Shown piece after piece: positions 26,478 to 35,250 of a stretch of DNA of 64,000 nucleotides. The notes under the pieces were generated by a model that did not search any database, had not been told where the DNA came from, and saw only the letters and a program-made list of their open reading frames with translations. The DNA comes from Vibrio sp. S9_S30 (GTDB lineage: Bacteria > Pseudomonadota > Gammaproteobacteria > Enterobacterales > Vibrionaceae): NCBI RefSeq assembly GCF_014694455.1, contig NZ_JAAUWT010000019.1:35204-99203 (forward strand). Direction: 5' to 3'. Position 1 is the stretch's first letter; each line of letters starts with the position of its first letter. Position numbers and translations under genes: made by a program.

Positions 26478-28148
26478 TTAATTGGATTCAATTTTCGCCC
26501 AAGTATCTCTTAGCCCTACCGTCCTGTTAAAAACAAGATGATCATTAGATGAATCTTTCGAGTCTAAACAGAAATACCCTGTTCTCTCAAACTGATACCC
26601 TTGCTCCGGATTCGCTTTTGCCATGCTTGGTTCAACAACCCCTTTAAGCACTGTCAATGATTCAGGGTTAATCGTTGAAGCAAAGTCATCAACAGCTCCA
26701 GGGTTGGGAACGGAGAATAAACGGTCATACAGACGAATTTCCGCTGGAAGCCCTTTAGCCGCAGAAACCCAATGTATTACACCTTTCACCTTTCGACCAT
26801 CGGAAGGGTTTTTACCAAGAGTTTCATCATCATACGAGCAGAAAATCGTGGTTATATTACCTTCAGCATCTTTTTCAATACGCTCAGCTTTAATAACATA
26901 AGCGCCACGTAAGCGAACCTCTTTACCTAAGATCAAACGCTTGTATTTCTTGTTCGCTTCCTCACGAAAGTCATCTTTTTCGATAAACAGTTCGCGAGTA
27001 AACGGTACTTCACGCTCCCCCATCTCAGGCTTGTTAGGGTGGTTAGCTATCAATAGGTTAGTGACTTGTCCTTCTGCAAAGTTCTCAATAACAACTTTAA
27101 CTGGCTCCAAAACCGCCATCGCTCGAGGTGCACTTTCATTAAGATCATCGCGAATGCAGGATTCCAACGAGCTGAACTCGATCATGTTTTCTTGCTTCGT
27201 TACACCAATTCGTTTACAAAACTCTCGGATTGATGCTGGTGTGAATCCACGACGACGTAAGCCCGACACCGTTGGCATACGAGGATCATCCCAACCATTT
27301 ACCAAGTTTTCTGAAACCAAGCGGCTAAGCTTGCGCTTAGACATGACTGTGTATTCCAAATTCAAGCGGCTGAATTCGTACTGACGTGGCTGGCAGTCGA
27401 TTGTAATGTTGTCCAATACCCAGTCGTATAGGCGACGGTTATCTTGAAACTCTAATGAACAAAGGGAATGTGTAATACCTTCTATTGCATCAGAAATGCA
27501 ATGCGTGAAATCGTACATTGGGTAAATGCACCATTTATCACCCGTTTGATGGTGTGTCGCAAAGCGCACACGGTAAAGAACTGGATCACGTAAAACAATA
27601 AAAGATGAAGACATGTCAATTTTAGCGCGTAGACACGCTTTGCCTTCTTCAAACCCACCGTCACGCATTTTTTCAAAAAGTACTAAGTTTTCTTCAACAC
27701 TTCGGTCACGATATGGGCTTGGTCTACCTGGCTCCTTAAGTGTGCCACGGTATTCACGGATTTGCTCAGGACTTAGCTCATCAACATACGCTAAGCCTTT
27801 GTTAATTAATTCAACTGCATAACCGTATAGTTCATCAAAGTAGTTTGAGGAATAACAAACCTCCCCACTCCATTCAAAACCTAACCAGTTAACATCATTC
27901 TTAATCGACTCGACGTATTCGATATCTTCTTTTTCAGGGTTTGTGTCATCAAAGCGTAGATTACACTGTCCTTGATAGTCCTGAGCAATACCAAAATTAA
28001 GGCAAATAGATTTAGCATGACCGATGTGCAAGTACCCATTAGGCTCCGGCGGGAATCGAGTGCGCACGCTGCTATGTTTGCTTTCCGCTAAATCTTTATC
28101 AATGATTTGACGGATAAAGTTCGATGGACGAGCCTCAGCTTCACTCAT
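26478..28148 (-). CDS. glnS: Glutaminyl-tRNA synthetase
   Basis: Charges tRNA-Gln. Class I signatures are clear: FPPEPNGYLHIGHAKS (HIGH) near residue 32 and VMSKRKLSRLV (KMSKS equivalent) near residue 267, followed by the two C-terminal beta-barrels for the anticodon. Length 556 equals the enteric enzyme. It lies between fur and nagE; glnS next to the nag genes is conserved with E. coli. Confidence 0.98.
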   Translation of the reverse strand: MSEAEARPSNFIRQIIDKDLAESKHSSVRTRFPPEPNGYLHIGHAKSICLNFGIAQDYQGQCNLRFDDTNPEKEDIEYVESIKNDVNWLGFEWSGEVCYSSNYFDELYGYAVELINKGLAYVDELSPEQIREYRGTLKEPGRPSPYRDRSVEENLVLFEKMRDGGFEEGKACLRAKIDMSSSFIVLRDPVLYRVRFATHHQTGDKWCIYPMYDFTHCISDAIEGITHSLCSLEFQDNRRLYDWVLDNITIDCQPRQYEFSRLNLEYTVMSKRKLSRLVSENLVNGWDDPRMPTVSGLRRRGFTPASIREFCKRIGVTKQENMIEFSSLESCIRDDLNESAPRAMAVLEPVKVVIENFAEGQVTNLLIANHPNKPEMGEREVPFTRELFIEKDDFREEANKKYKRLILGKEVRLRGAYVIKAERIEKDAEGNITTIFCSYDDETLGKNPSDGRKVKGVIHWVSAAKGLPAEIRLYDRLFSVPNPGAVDDFASTINPESLTVLKGVVEPSMAKANPEQGYQFERTGYFCLDSKDSSNDHLVFNRTVGLRDTWAKIESN

Positions 28149-28265
28149 CTAAACACCTCTATGTATTAAAGTATTGTCAGAATAGTTAATCACTAATGAT
28201 CCACCATTCTTACGAGATACACAACTGCCTCAAACACTTTATTGCCAAATTTAGTTTTGATCGTC

Positions 28266-28297
28266 TAAAAAAAATGCCTCCCGTTAAAGGAGGCATT
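28266..28297 (-). terminator. Terminator after nagE
   Basis: AATGCCTCC pairs with GGAGGCATT around a 7-nt loop; on the minus strand eight T follow. Confidence 0.92.
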
Positions 28298-28323
28298 CGT
28301 ATTCAAGATTTCTTAATCAGAGA

Positions 28324-29889
28324 TTAAGGCAGTTTGACATCAGACAAATCTTCACTTGCACCAATGTTCTTCATTTCGCCAGCTACGATTTCAGCTAGTG
28401 GTCCTAGGATAACCTGAAGGTTGTTTTCACCTAGTTTCACTACACCTTTAGCACCAAGCTTCTTAAGTACAGCCTCGTCAGCTAAAGAACGATCTTTAAG
28501 CGTTAGACGTAGACGAGTGATACACGCGTCGATAGACGTTAAGTTCTCATGACCACCTAGAGCTTTTAGATATTGGCGAGCAAGGTCACCTTTTGGAGCA
28601 TCGCCAGTTGCAGCAACGGTCTCTTCTTCATCTTCACGACCTGGAGTCTTCAGGTTGAATGCGCGGATAGCGAATGTGAATGTAACGAAGTATAGAGCAA
28701 ACCACGCCAGACCTAGAGCAAGTAGCACTAGAGGCTTAGTTGCGATACCAAAGTTAAGTACGAAGTCGATTGCACCACCAGAGAACGTAAAGCCGTGTAG
28801 CGTGCCAAACATGTTTGCCACCACAAGAGCCAGACCTGTGAATGCTGCGTGTACTGCATATAGTGCTGGAGCTAGGAATACAAACATGAATTCCATTGGC
28901 TCAGTAACACCGGTTAGGAATGCACAGAAACCTACAGAGAACAAAGCACCAGAAACTTGAGCACGCTTCTCAGCTGGAGCAGCTAGGTACATTGCAAGAG
29001 CAGCACCAGGCAGACCAAACATCATAACCATGAAGAAGCCATTCATGAATACGCCAGCGCCTCTATCGCCTGCAAAGAAGCGGAATAGGTCACCAGACGC
29101 GACTGTTTCAGTCACTTCTTTAACAGTTGCAACGATTTCTGGAGTTACAGAGTTAGCAAAAGTAAACGTCGTTTCTTGACCAACAACTAGAGATTTTGCG
29201 ATTTCTGGTGTTACACAAACTTTAGTTAGATCCAGAGCTTGACCAGCAGCCTGCGCACCTGTGATTAAGATTTCCTGACATGAACCTAAGTTGAACCAGA
29301 AAATGTTGTTCACGATATGGTGTAGACCGATTGGAATCAGTAGACGGTTAAGGAAGCCGTAAGCAAATTGACCAAAACCACCAGAAGAAGATACGCCTTG
29401 CGCTAGAGCATCAAGCCCAGATTGGATTGCAGGCCAAACCACGCCTAGTACTGCACCCAGTACAAGAGCGAAAAGACCAGCCATGATTGGCACTAGACGT
29501 TTGCCAGAGAAGAAGGCCAACCATTCAGGAAGACGAGTCGCATTGAACGCATTGTACGCGTGACCCGCTACGATACCCGCAAGAATACCACCGAATGCCT
29601 GAGTGTTGATGTCGGCATTGATTGTTGTTGCTGTTGCATTAGAAACGAAGTAAGCCACTGCACCAGCCAAACCAGCTGCACCGTGACCGTCTTTAGAAAG
29701 ACCGATTGCGATACCAATTGCAAAGATAACTGGTAGGTTACCAAAAACCGCACCACCTGCTTGCGCCATGAAAGCGATATCAAGCACGTCACCTTGTCCC
29801 AAACGCAGTAATAAACCTGCTATTGGAAGCACTGCAATAGGAAGCATCAAAGCTTTACCTAATCTCTGCGCATATCCAAGTATATTCAC
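28324..29889 (-). CDS. nagE: PTS N-acetylglucosamine transporter, IICB component
   Basis: Imports GlcNAc and phosphorylates it to GlcNAc-6-P. The IIC membrane domain occupies about residues 1-385 and the IIB domain about 434-521, with the phosphorylated Cys at 456 (DACITRLRL). There is no IIA domain, unlike 648-residue E. coli NagE, so Crr must donate phosphate. Residues about 203-265 form an extra loop with two Cys between WFNLG and GDLFRFFAGD, where the E. coli protein has only a short link. The start is GTG, with GGGGA 7 nt upstream. Divergent from nagBAC with shared operators. Confidence 0.95.
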   Translation of the reverse strand: MNILGYAQRLGKALMLPIAVLPIAGLLLRLGQGDVLDIAFMAQAGGAVFGNLPVIFAIGIAIGLSKDGHGAAGLAGAVAYFVSNATATTINADINTQAFGGILAGIVAGHAYNAFNATRLPEWLAFFSGKRLVPIMAGLFALVLGAVLGVVWPAIQSGLDALAQGVSSSGGFGQFAYGFLNRLLIPIGLHHIVNNIFWFNLGSCQEILITGAQAAGQALDLTKVCVTPEIAKSLVVGQETTFTFANSVTPEIVATVKEVTETVASGDLFRFFAGDRGAGVFMNGFFMVMMFGLPGAALAMYLAAPAEKRAQVSGALFSVGFCAFLTGVTEPMEFMFVFLAPALYAVHAAFTGLALVVANMFGTLHGFTFSGGAIDFVLNFGIATKPLVLLALGLAWFALYFVTFTFAIRAFNLKTPGREDEEETVAATGDAPKGDLARQYLKALGGHENLTSIDACITRLRLTLKDRSLADEAVLKKLGAKGVVKLGENNLQVILGPLAEIVAGEMKNIGASEDLSDVKLP

Positions 29890-29975
29890 CTTAAGTTCCC
29901 CCTATAGGATTTTTTTGTATTAGATTTGAGACACTTTTTTTAGTGGCTCAATTTAGTCGTAGTCAGTTTATGACA

Positions 29976-29997
29976 TTAATTTTACTCCGCAAATTAA
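29976..29997. promoter_or_regulatory. NagC-like operator, nagE side
   Basis: TTAATTT and AAATTAA form a perfect 7-bp inverted repeat with an 8-bp centre containing CCGC. NagC operators are AT-rich palindromes of this size. Its centre lies about 94-95 bp from the second site, close to nine helical turns, which suits repression by looping as in E. coli nagE-nagB. Confidence 0.6.
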
Positions 29998-30009
29998 AAC
30001 CTTTTCATT

Positions 30010-30025
30010 TGTGATCGTAATCACC
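30010..30025. promoter_or_regulatory. CRP site between nagE and nagB
   Basis: TGTGATCGTAATCACC matches the CRP consensus (TGTGA N6 TCACA) at nine of ten core positions and lies between the two NagC-like sites, as in E. coli. Confidence 0.75.
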
Positions 30026-30070
30026 CGTTTCGGGTAAGCGCAAAGGATTTTGCTAGCGAGATCATAAAAC

Positions 30071-30091
30071 TTATTTTATCATCCAAAACAA
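30071..30091. promoter_or_regulatory. NagC-like operator, nagB side
   Basis: TTATTTT and AAAACAA form a 7-bp inverted repeat with one mismatch around a 7-bp centre, 54 bp before the nagB start. Assigned from position and symmetry. Confidence 0.55.
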
Positions 30092-30145
30092 ATGCCAAGA
30101 GGCACCAAGATTTAATCATTCCCTGTATAAATTTGAGGTATCACC

Positions 30146-30949
30146 GTGAGATTAATTCCACTAAATACAGCCACTGATGTTGGCTTATGGTCCGCACGTC
30201 ATATTATCAGTAGAATCAACAAGTTCCAGCCGACTGCGGATCGACCATTTGTCTTAGGATTACCAACTGGTGGTACACCATTAAACACTTACAAGCGTTT
30301 AATTGAACTTCATAAAGCCGGCGAAGTAAGTTTCAAACACGTGGTTACTTTCAACATGGATGAGTATGTTGGTCTTCCTTCTGATCACCCTGAGTCTTAC
30401 CGCTCGTTTATGTACAATAACTTCTTTAATCATATTGATATTCAAGAAGAAAATATCAATCTTCTTAACGGTAACGCCGAAGATCAAGAAGCTGAATGTA
30501 AACGCTATGAAGATAAGATCAAATCTTATGGTCGTATCAACCTATTTATGGGTGGTGTTGGTAACGATGGTCACATCGCATTCAACGAACCAGCATCGTC
30601 TCTTTCTTCTCGCACACGCATTAAAACGCTAACTGAAGATACGCGCATTGCAAATTCTCGTTTTTTCGATGGCGACATTAGCCAAGTACCAAAATATTCA
30701 TTGACTATCGGTGTAGGTACATTACTTGACGCTGAAGAAATCATGATCTTAATTACGGGTCACAATAAAGCACTTGCACTGGAAGCTGCGGTAGAGGGTT
30801 CTGTGAACCACCTATGGACAGTATCCGCACTACAACTTCACCCTAAGTCGGTTATCGTTTGTGATGAACCTTCGACTCAAGAATTAAAAGTGAAGACAGT
30901 GAAATACTTCCGAGAGCTAGAAGCAGAAAATACGAAAGATCTTAAGTAA
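30146..30949 (+). CDS. nagB: Glucosamine-6-phosphate deaminase
   Basis: Converts glucosamine-6-P to fructose-6-P and ammonia. Begins MRLIPLNTATDVGLWSARHI as in E. coli NagB; the active-site segments are GLPTGGTPL, FNMDEYVGL (catalytic Asp) and GGVGNDGHIAFNEP (catalytic His). 267 residues, as expected. The start is GTG, with GAGG 8 nt upstream. First gene of nagBAC. Confidence 0.97.
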   Translation: MRLIPLNTATDVGLWSARHIISRINKFQPTADRPFVLGLPTGGTPLNTYKRLIELHKAGEVSFKHVVTFNMDEYVGLPSDHPESYRSFMYNNFFNHIDIQEENINLLNGNAEDQEAECKRYEDKIKSYGRINLFMGGVGNDGHIAFNEPASSLSSRTRIKTLTEDTRIANSRFFDGDISQVPKYSLTIGVGTLLDAEEIMILITGHNKALALEAAVEGSVNHLWTVSALQLHPKSVIVCDEPSTQELKVKTVKYFRELEAENTKDLK

Positions 30950-30962
30950 GGGTTATTACACT

Positions 30963-32099
30963 ATGTATGCGCTAACGAACTGTAAAATTTATACAGGTAG
31001 CGATGTCTTGGACAATCACGCCGTTGTCATTAACGGAGTCAATATTCATTCTGTCTGTCCTGTTACTGAGCTTCCTACTGACCTTGAAACCATTGACTTA
31101 GATGGCGCCAATGTCAGCCCGGGTTTTATCGACCTACAGCTAAACGGCTGTGGTGGTGTGATGCTAAATGACGAGATCACAGCTGAAACCATCCAAATCA
31201 TGCACAAAGCGAACCTGAAATCGGGTTGTACTAGCTTTTTGCCAACGCTCATCACTTCTTCTGACGAGAATATGCGTCAGGCTATCGCGGCTGCACGTGA
31301 TTACCATGCTAAGTATGAAAACCAATCTTTAGGTCTTCACCTTGAAGGCCCTTATCTGAATGTCATGAAGAAAGGCATTCACAGTGTCGACTACATTCGT
31401 CGCTCTGATGACAGCATGATCGACTTCATCTGTGAAAATGCCGATCTGGTGACGAAAGTGACACTGGCACCTGAACAGAATGATCCAGCACATATCGAAA
31501 AACTTCGAAAGGCGGGGATTGTTGTTGCGATCGGTCATACAAATGGTACGTACGCTGAAGCACGTAAAGGCTTTGAAGCGGGTATTACGTTTGCAACTCA
31601 CCTGTTCAATGCAATGACCCCAATGGCGGGACGTGAACCTGGTGTTGTAGGGGCAATATATGATACTCCGGAAGTATACGCGGGCGTTATCGCCGATGGG
31701 TTCCACGTAGACTATGCAAACATTCGAATTGCTCACAAAATTAAGGGCGAAAAGCTCGTATTAGTGACCGATGCCACAGCTCCAGCAGGCGCTGATATGG
31801 ATCACTTTATTTTTGTAGGTAAGAAAGTATATTACCGAGATGGCAAGTGTGTTGATGAAAATGGCACACTAGGCGGCTCAGCACTAACTATGATCGAAGC
31901 AGTTCAAAACACAGTTGAGCACGTGGGTATCGCTTTGGATGAAGCTCTACGAATGGCTACCTTGTATGCTGCGCGCGCAATTGGTGCAGAGAACAAACTT
32001 GGCCGAGTTAAAAAAGGTATGGTTGCTAACCTTGCTGTATTTGACCGTGACTTCAATGTCAAAGCGACAGTAGTTAACGGACAATACGAGCAAAATTAA
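30963..32099 (+). CDS. nagA: N-acetylglucosamine-6-phosphate deacetylase
   Basis: Removes acetate from GlcNAc-6-P, supplying NagB. Amidohydrolase fold with HLEGPYLN (metal Glu), AIGHTNGTYAEA and ATHLFNAMTPMAGREPG (metal His residues) and VTDATAPAGAD (catalytic Asp). The mononuclear pattern with a QLNGCGG motif near the start is that of E. coli-type NagA. Length 378. Thirteen nt after nagB, with AAGGG before ATG. Confidence 0.97.
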   Translation: MYALTNCKIYTGSDVLDNHAVVINGVNIHSVCPVTELPTDLETIDLDGANVSPGFIDLQLNGCGGVMLNDEITAETIQIMHKANLKSGCTSFLPTLITSSDENMRQAIAAARDYHAKYENQSLGLHLEGPYLNVMKKGIHSVDYIRRSDDSMIDFICENADLVTKVTLAPEQNDPAHIEKLRKAGIVVAIGHTNGTYAEARKGFEAGITFATHLFNAMTPMAGREPGVVGAIYDTPEVYAGVIADGFHVDYANIRIAHKIKGEKLVLVTDATAPAGADMDHFIFVGKKVYYRDGKCVDENGTLGGSALTMIEAVQNTVEHVGIALDEALRMATLYAARAIGAENKLGRVKKGMVANLAVFDRDFNVKATVVNGQYEQN

Positions 32100-32101
32100 G
32101 C

Positions 32102-33316
32102 ATGAATGGCGGACAAATAGGTAACGTAGACTTAGTTAAACAACTTAACAGTGCAGCGGTTTACCGCTTGATTGATCAGCAAGGTCCTATTTCTAGGATT
32201 CAAGTTGCCGATGTAAGTCAGCTTGCTCCTGCAAGTGTTACTAAAATTACCCGCCAGCTATTGGAGCGCGGCCTAATTAAGGAGGTCGCGCAACAAGCTT
32301 CTACAGGTGGACGAAGAGCCATCTCTCTCACAACAGAAGTTGAACCCTTTCATTCAATCGCAATTCGTATCGGTCGTGATTATATTCATCTCAGCCTTTA
32401 CAACCTCGGTGGTAGGGAGTTGGTTAATCACTACGCTCCTTTTATCTACCAAAACCAAACAGACTTAATGGAAGGTTTGATAGAACTAATACGAACCTTT
32501 ATTGAGCAGCATAGAGATCGCATCGAGCAACTCATTGCCATTGGTATATCTTTACCTGGGCTCGTGAACCCCGAAACTGGTGTCGTAGAATACATGCCAA
32601 ATACGGATATCGATAACCTTGCACTTGGCGACGTAGTACGAGATACCTTTAATGTAGAATGCTTCGTTGGTAATGATGTTAGAGGTATGGCACTGGCAGA
32701 ACATTACTTTGGCGCAAGCCGGGATTGCCAAGACTCTATTTTGGTCAGTGTGCACCGTGGTACCGGTTCTGGCATTATTGTGAATGGGCAAGTATTCCTA
32801 GGATTTAACCGAAATGTTGGTGAAATAGGTCATATACAAATTGATCCTCTTGGCGAACAGTGCCAATGTGGCAACTTTGGCTGCCTTGAAACGGTAGCAT
32901 CGAACCCTGCTATCTTGGAGCGCATCCGTAATCTCTTGAATAAAGGTTACAATTCAAGCCTTAGTAACATTACCACTCCCACGATGGAAGATGTTTGCCA
33001 ACACGCTTTAAAAGGTGATGAATTGGCAAGCCAAAGCTTAGTTAAAGTTGGAAATCAGCTAGGAAAGGCCATCGCAATTACCATTAACCTATTTAATCCA
33101 CAAAAAATCATCATTGCTGGTGATATTACAAAAGCACAGGATATTGTTTTTCCTGCAATAAGAAGAAATGTGGAAACCCAATCACTAAGAACTTTTCATT
33201 CCAGATTACCTATTGTAGCCTCGGAACTTGATCACCAACCTGCCATGGGAGCGTTTGCTATGATTAAGCGAGCAATGCTGAATGGCGTTTTATTACAAAA
33301 ATTACTTGAAGAATAA
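32102..33316 (+). CDS. nagC: ROK-family repressor NagC
   Basis: Repressor of the GlcNAc regulon, released by GlcNAc-6-P. The N-terminal winged helix is ISRIQVADVSQLAPASVTKI; the ROK domain has the zinc motif GEQCQCGNFGCLETVASNPA and a sugar-binding EIGHIQID. 404 residues, like E. coli NagC (406). It begins 2 nt after nagA. No nagD follows, unlike in E. coli. A perfect terminator hairpin ends the operon. Confidence 0.96.
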   Translation: MNGGQIGNVDLVKQLNSAAVYRLIDQQGPISRIQVADVSQLAPASVTKITRQLLERGLIKEVAQQASTGGRRAISLTTEVEPFHSIAIRIGRDYIHLSLYNLGGRELVNHYAPFIYQNQTDLMEGLIELIRTFIEQHRDRIEQLIAIGISLPGLVNPETGVVEYMPNTDIDNLALGDVVRDTFNVECFVGNDVRGMALAEHYFGASRDCQDSILVSVHRGTGSGIIVNGQVFLGFNRNVGEIGHIQIDPLGEQCQCGNFGCLETVASNPAILERIRNLLNKGYNSSLSNITTPTMEDVCQHALKGDELASQSLVKVGNQLGKAIAITINLFNPQKIIIAGDITKAQDIVFPAIRRNVETQSLRTFHSRLPIVASELDHQPAMGAFAMIKRAMLNGVLLQKLLEE

Positions 33317-33350
33317 AAGTTTGGTGGAAAAATACATTCTGACGCTGATG

Positions 33351-33378
33351 AAATGGGTCGTTTAAACGACCCATTTTT
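33351..33378 (+). terminator. Terminator after nagBAC
   Basis: AAATGGGTCG pairs perfectly with CGACCCATTT around TTTAAA, then T. It overlaps the leftmost possible start of the next open frame, which argues for a later start there. Confidence 0.92.
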
Positions 33379-33439
33379 CTACCTGGCGATCAAGCGTAAT
33401 GAATCGTTAATCCAACTACTAACTAAAAGCTGGCTTTCA

Positions 33440-35023
33440 ATGGAACTCATTTTTATCTCAGTTGCTTTTCTCGCAGGTTTTGCGGCACTTAAATGCAACC
33501 TTCCCCCCCTGGTTGGTTTTTTACTTGCGGGCTTCGCTCTCAAGGCATTTGGTTACGAGAGCAACGACACAATTACGGCACTAGCCGACCTCGGTGTCAC
33601 TCTTCTCTTATTTACCATAGGCTTAAAACTAGACGTAAAAACCTTATTAGCCAAAGAGATTTGGTTAGGAGCGACGGTACACAATATAATTTCTACCACA
33701 TTTTTTACCACTGCTCTCCTTTTGCTTAAAACCCTAGGTGTCAGTACCCTTTCATCAATTGGATTAGAGCAGCTTGTCTTGCTTGGTTTCGCCCTTTCCT
33801 TTTCTAGTACGGTATTTGCCGTCAAGAGCCTTCAAGAGAAAGGCGAAATGAACGCAACTTACGGTACACTCGCTATTGGTATCTTGGTTATGCAAGATAT
33901 CTTCGCCGTCGTGTTCCTAACAGCATCGACAGGTAAAATTCCAGAATGGTATGCGGTCGCATTGTTTATCCTACCACTCTTAAGACCTTTGTTCTTTAAA
34001 GCCCTTGATTGGGTTGGGCATGGAGAAATGCTCGTTTTATTTGGTATTTTCTTTGCACTGGTCGTTGGGGCGGGGCTCTTTCATATAGTTGGTATGAAGC
34101 CTGATCTCGGCGCACTGATCATGGGAATGATCTTAGCGGGTCACAAGAAAGCCTCAGAATTATCCAAGTCCTTACTCAATCTAAAAGAACTCTTCTTAGT
34201 CTGCTTCTTCCTAAACATTGGGTTGGCAGAGGAACCAACATTGACTGGTCTTTCTTTGGCTATCTTGTTTATGTTGCTACTGCCAGTCAAAGGCATTCTG
34301 TACTTCTTCACCATTAATTTCTTTAAGTTTAGAGTTCGTACGTCTTTGCTCGCTTCACTTACCTTGTTCAATTACAGTGAATTTGGGCTCATTGTTGGTG
34401 GTCTTGCATACAAAATGGGCTGGTTACCTGGCGATATTCTGGTTTCCATTGCGATTGCGGTATCCATATCCTTTGTGTTAGCAGCTCCAATCACCAGAGC
34501 CGGACATGAAATTTACCAACGAAGCGCCAAATGGTTAAAAGAAGCTGCTGCTGAAAAGCTTCATGCTAAAGATCAGTTAATTAATCCTGGTCATGCGCAA
34601 GTTTTGATTTTGGGAATGGGCAGGATTGGGACAGGCGCTTATGACGAGCTAAGAACTCGTTATGGGAAGATAAGCCTAGGCGTCGAAGTACGATCTGACG
34701 CAGCAGCCAACCACCGCTTTCAAGGGCGTAATGTCATTGAAGGCGATGCCACTGACCCCGATTTTTGGGAAAGAATACTCGATACCGCTAACGTAAAACT
34801 GGTATTACTTGCCATGCCCCACCACTTAGGAAACCAACTAGCCCTAAATCAACTGCAACGTAAAAAGTTCAAAGGGCAAATTGCCGCCATTGCAGAGTAT
34901 TCCGATCAGTTAGAAGAGTTGACTGAATTGGGTGTTGATGCCGCTTTCAATATATACAATGAGGCAGGTAGCGGATTTGCAAGACACGTATGCGAGCAGC
35001 TTAAACCTAATTTTAAGGTATAA
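33440..35023 (+). CDS. CPA2-family cation/proton antiporter with C-terminal TrkA-N (RCK) domain
   Basis: Monovalent cation antiporter of the KefB/YbaL group: about 12 hydrophobic helices (1-360), then an NAD-binding Rossmann domain beginning LILGMGRIGTGAYDEL and continuing to the end. Features such as LPPLVGFLLAGFALK, GVTLLLFTIGLKLD and SSTVFAVKSL are typical. The open frame begins at 33353, but that start lies in the nagC terminator; ATG at 33440 begins the first helix and gives 527 residues. No clear ribosome site. Ion specificity cannot be told from sequence. Confidence 0.82.
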   Translation: MELIFISVAFLAGFAALKCNLPPLVGFLLAGFALKAFGYESNDTITALADLGVTLLLFTIGLKLDVKTLLAKEIWLGATVHNIISTTFFTTALLLLKTLGVSTLSSIGLEQLVLLGFALSFSSTVFAVKSLQEKGEMNATYGTLAIGILVMQDIFAVVFLTASTGKIPEWYAVALFILPLLRPLFFKALDWVGHGEMLVLFGIFFALVVGAGLFHIVGMKPDLGALIMGMILAGHKKASELSKSLLNLKELFLVCFFLNIGLAEEPTLTGLSLAILFMLLLPVKGILYFFTINFFKFRVRTSLLASLTLFNYSEFGLIVGGLAYKMGWLPGDILVSIAIAVSISFVLAAPITRAGHEIYQRSAKWLKEAAAEKLHAKDQLINPGHAQVLILGMGRIGTGAYDELRTRYGKISLGVEVRSDAAANHRFQGRNVIEGDATDPDFWERILDTANVKLVLLAMPHHLGNQLALNQLQRKKFKGQIAAIAEYSDQLEELTELGVDAAFNIYNEAGSGFARHVCEQLKPNFKV

Positions 35024-35045
35024 GTGATCAATCTTAATGCATAAG

Positions 35046-35069
35046 TACCGGCTGCTAAGCCGGTATTTT
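35046..35069 (+). terminator. Terminator after the CPA2 antiporter gene
   Basis: TACCGGCT pairs with AGCCGGTA around a 4-nt loop, followed by TTTTCCT. Confidence 0.85.
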
Positions 35070-35250
35070 CCTGTAAGTCGCACAAAAAACAGCCTAGAAT
35101 AGAACTCATTCACCAAACAGCCATAAATTTTAGATTTTTTTTAATAAAAAGCATTTTAATAAAATCAATTTAAAGTTAGATGTTGCTTTTTTTATTGATC
35201 ATGGCAAATTAAATTCAAAAGATTAAAACGGATTTAATTGAGGTAATGGT

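Noticed and set aside
33353..33439. N-terminal extension of the CPA2 antiporter
   Set aside because: Its start codon lies inside the perfect nagC terminator hairpin, and the extension precedes the first membrane helix.
35024..35250. Possible tRNA near asnB, as in other gamma-proteobacteria
   Set aside because: No cloverleaf or CCA-type acceptor was found; only a terminator and an AT-rich leader.
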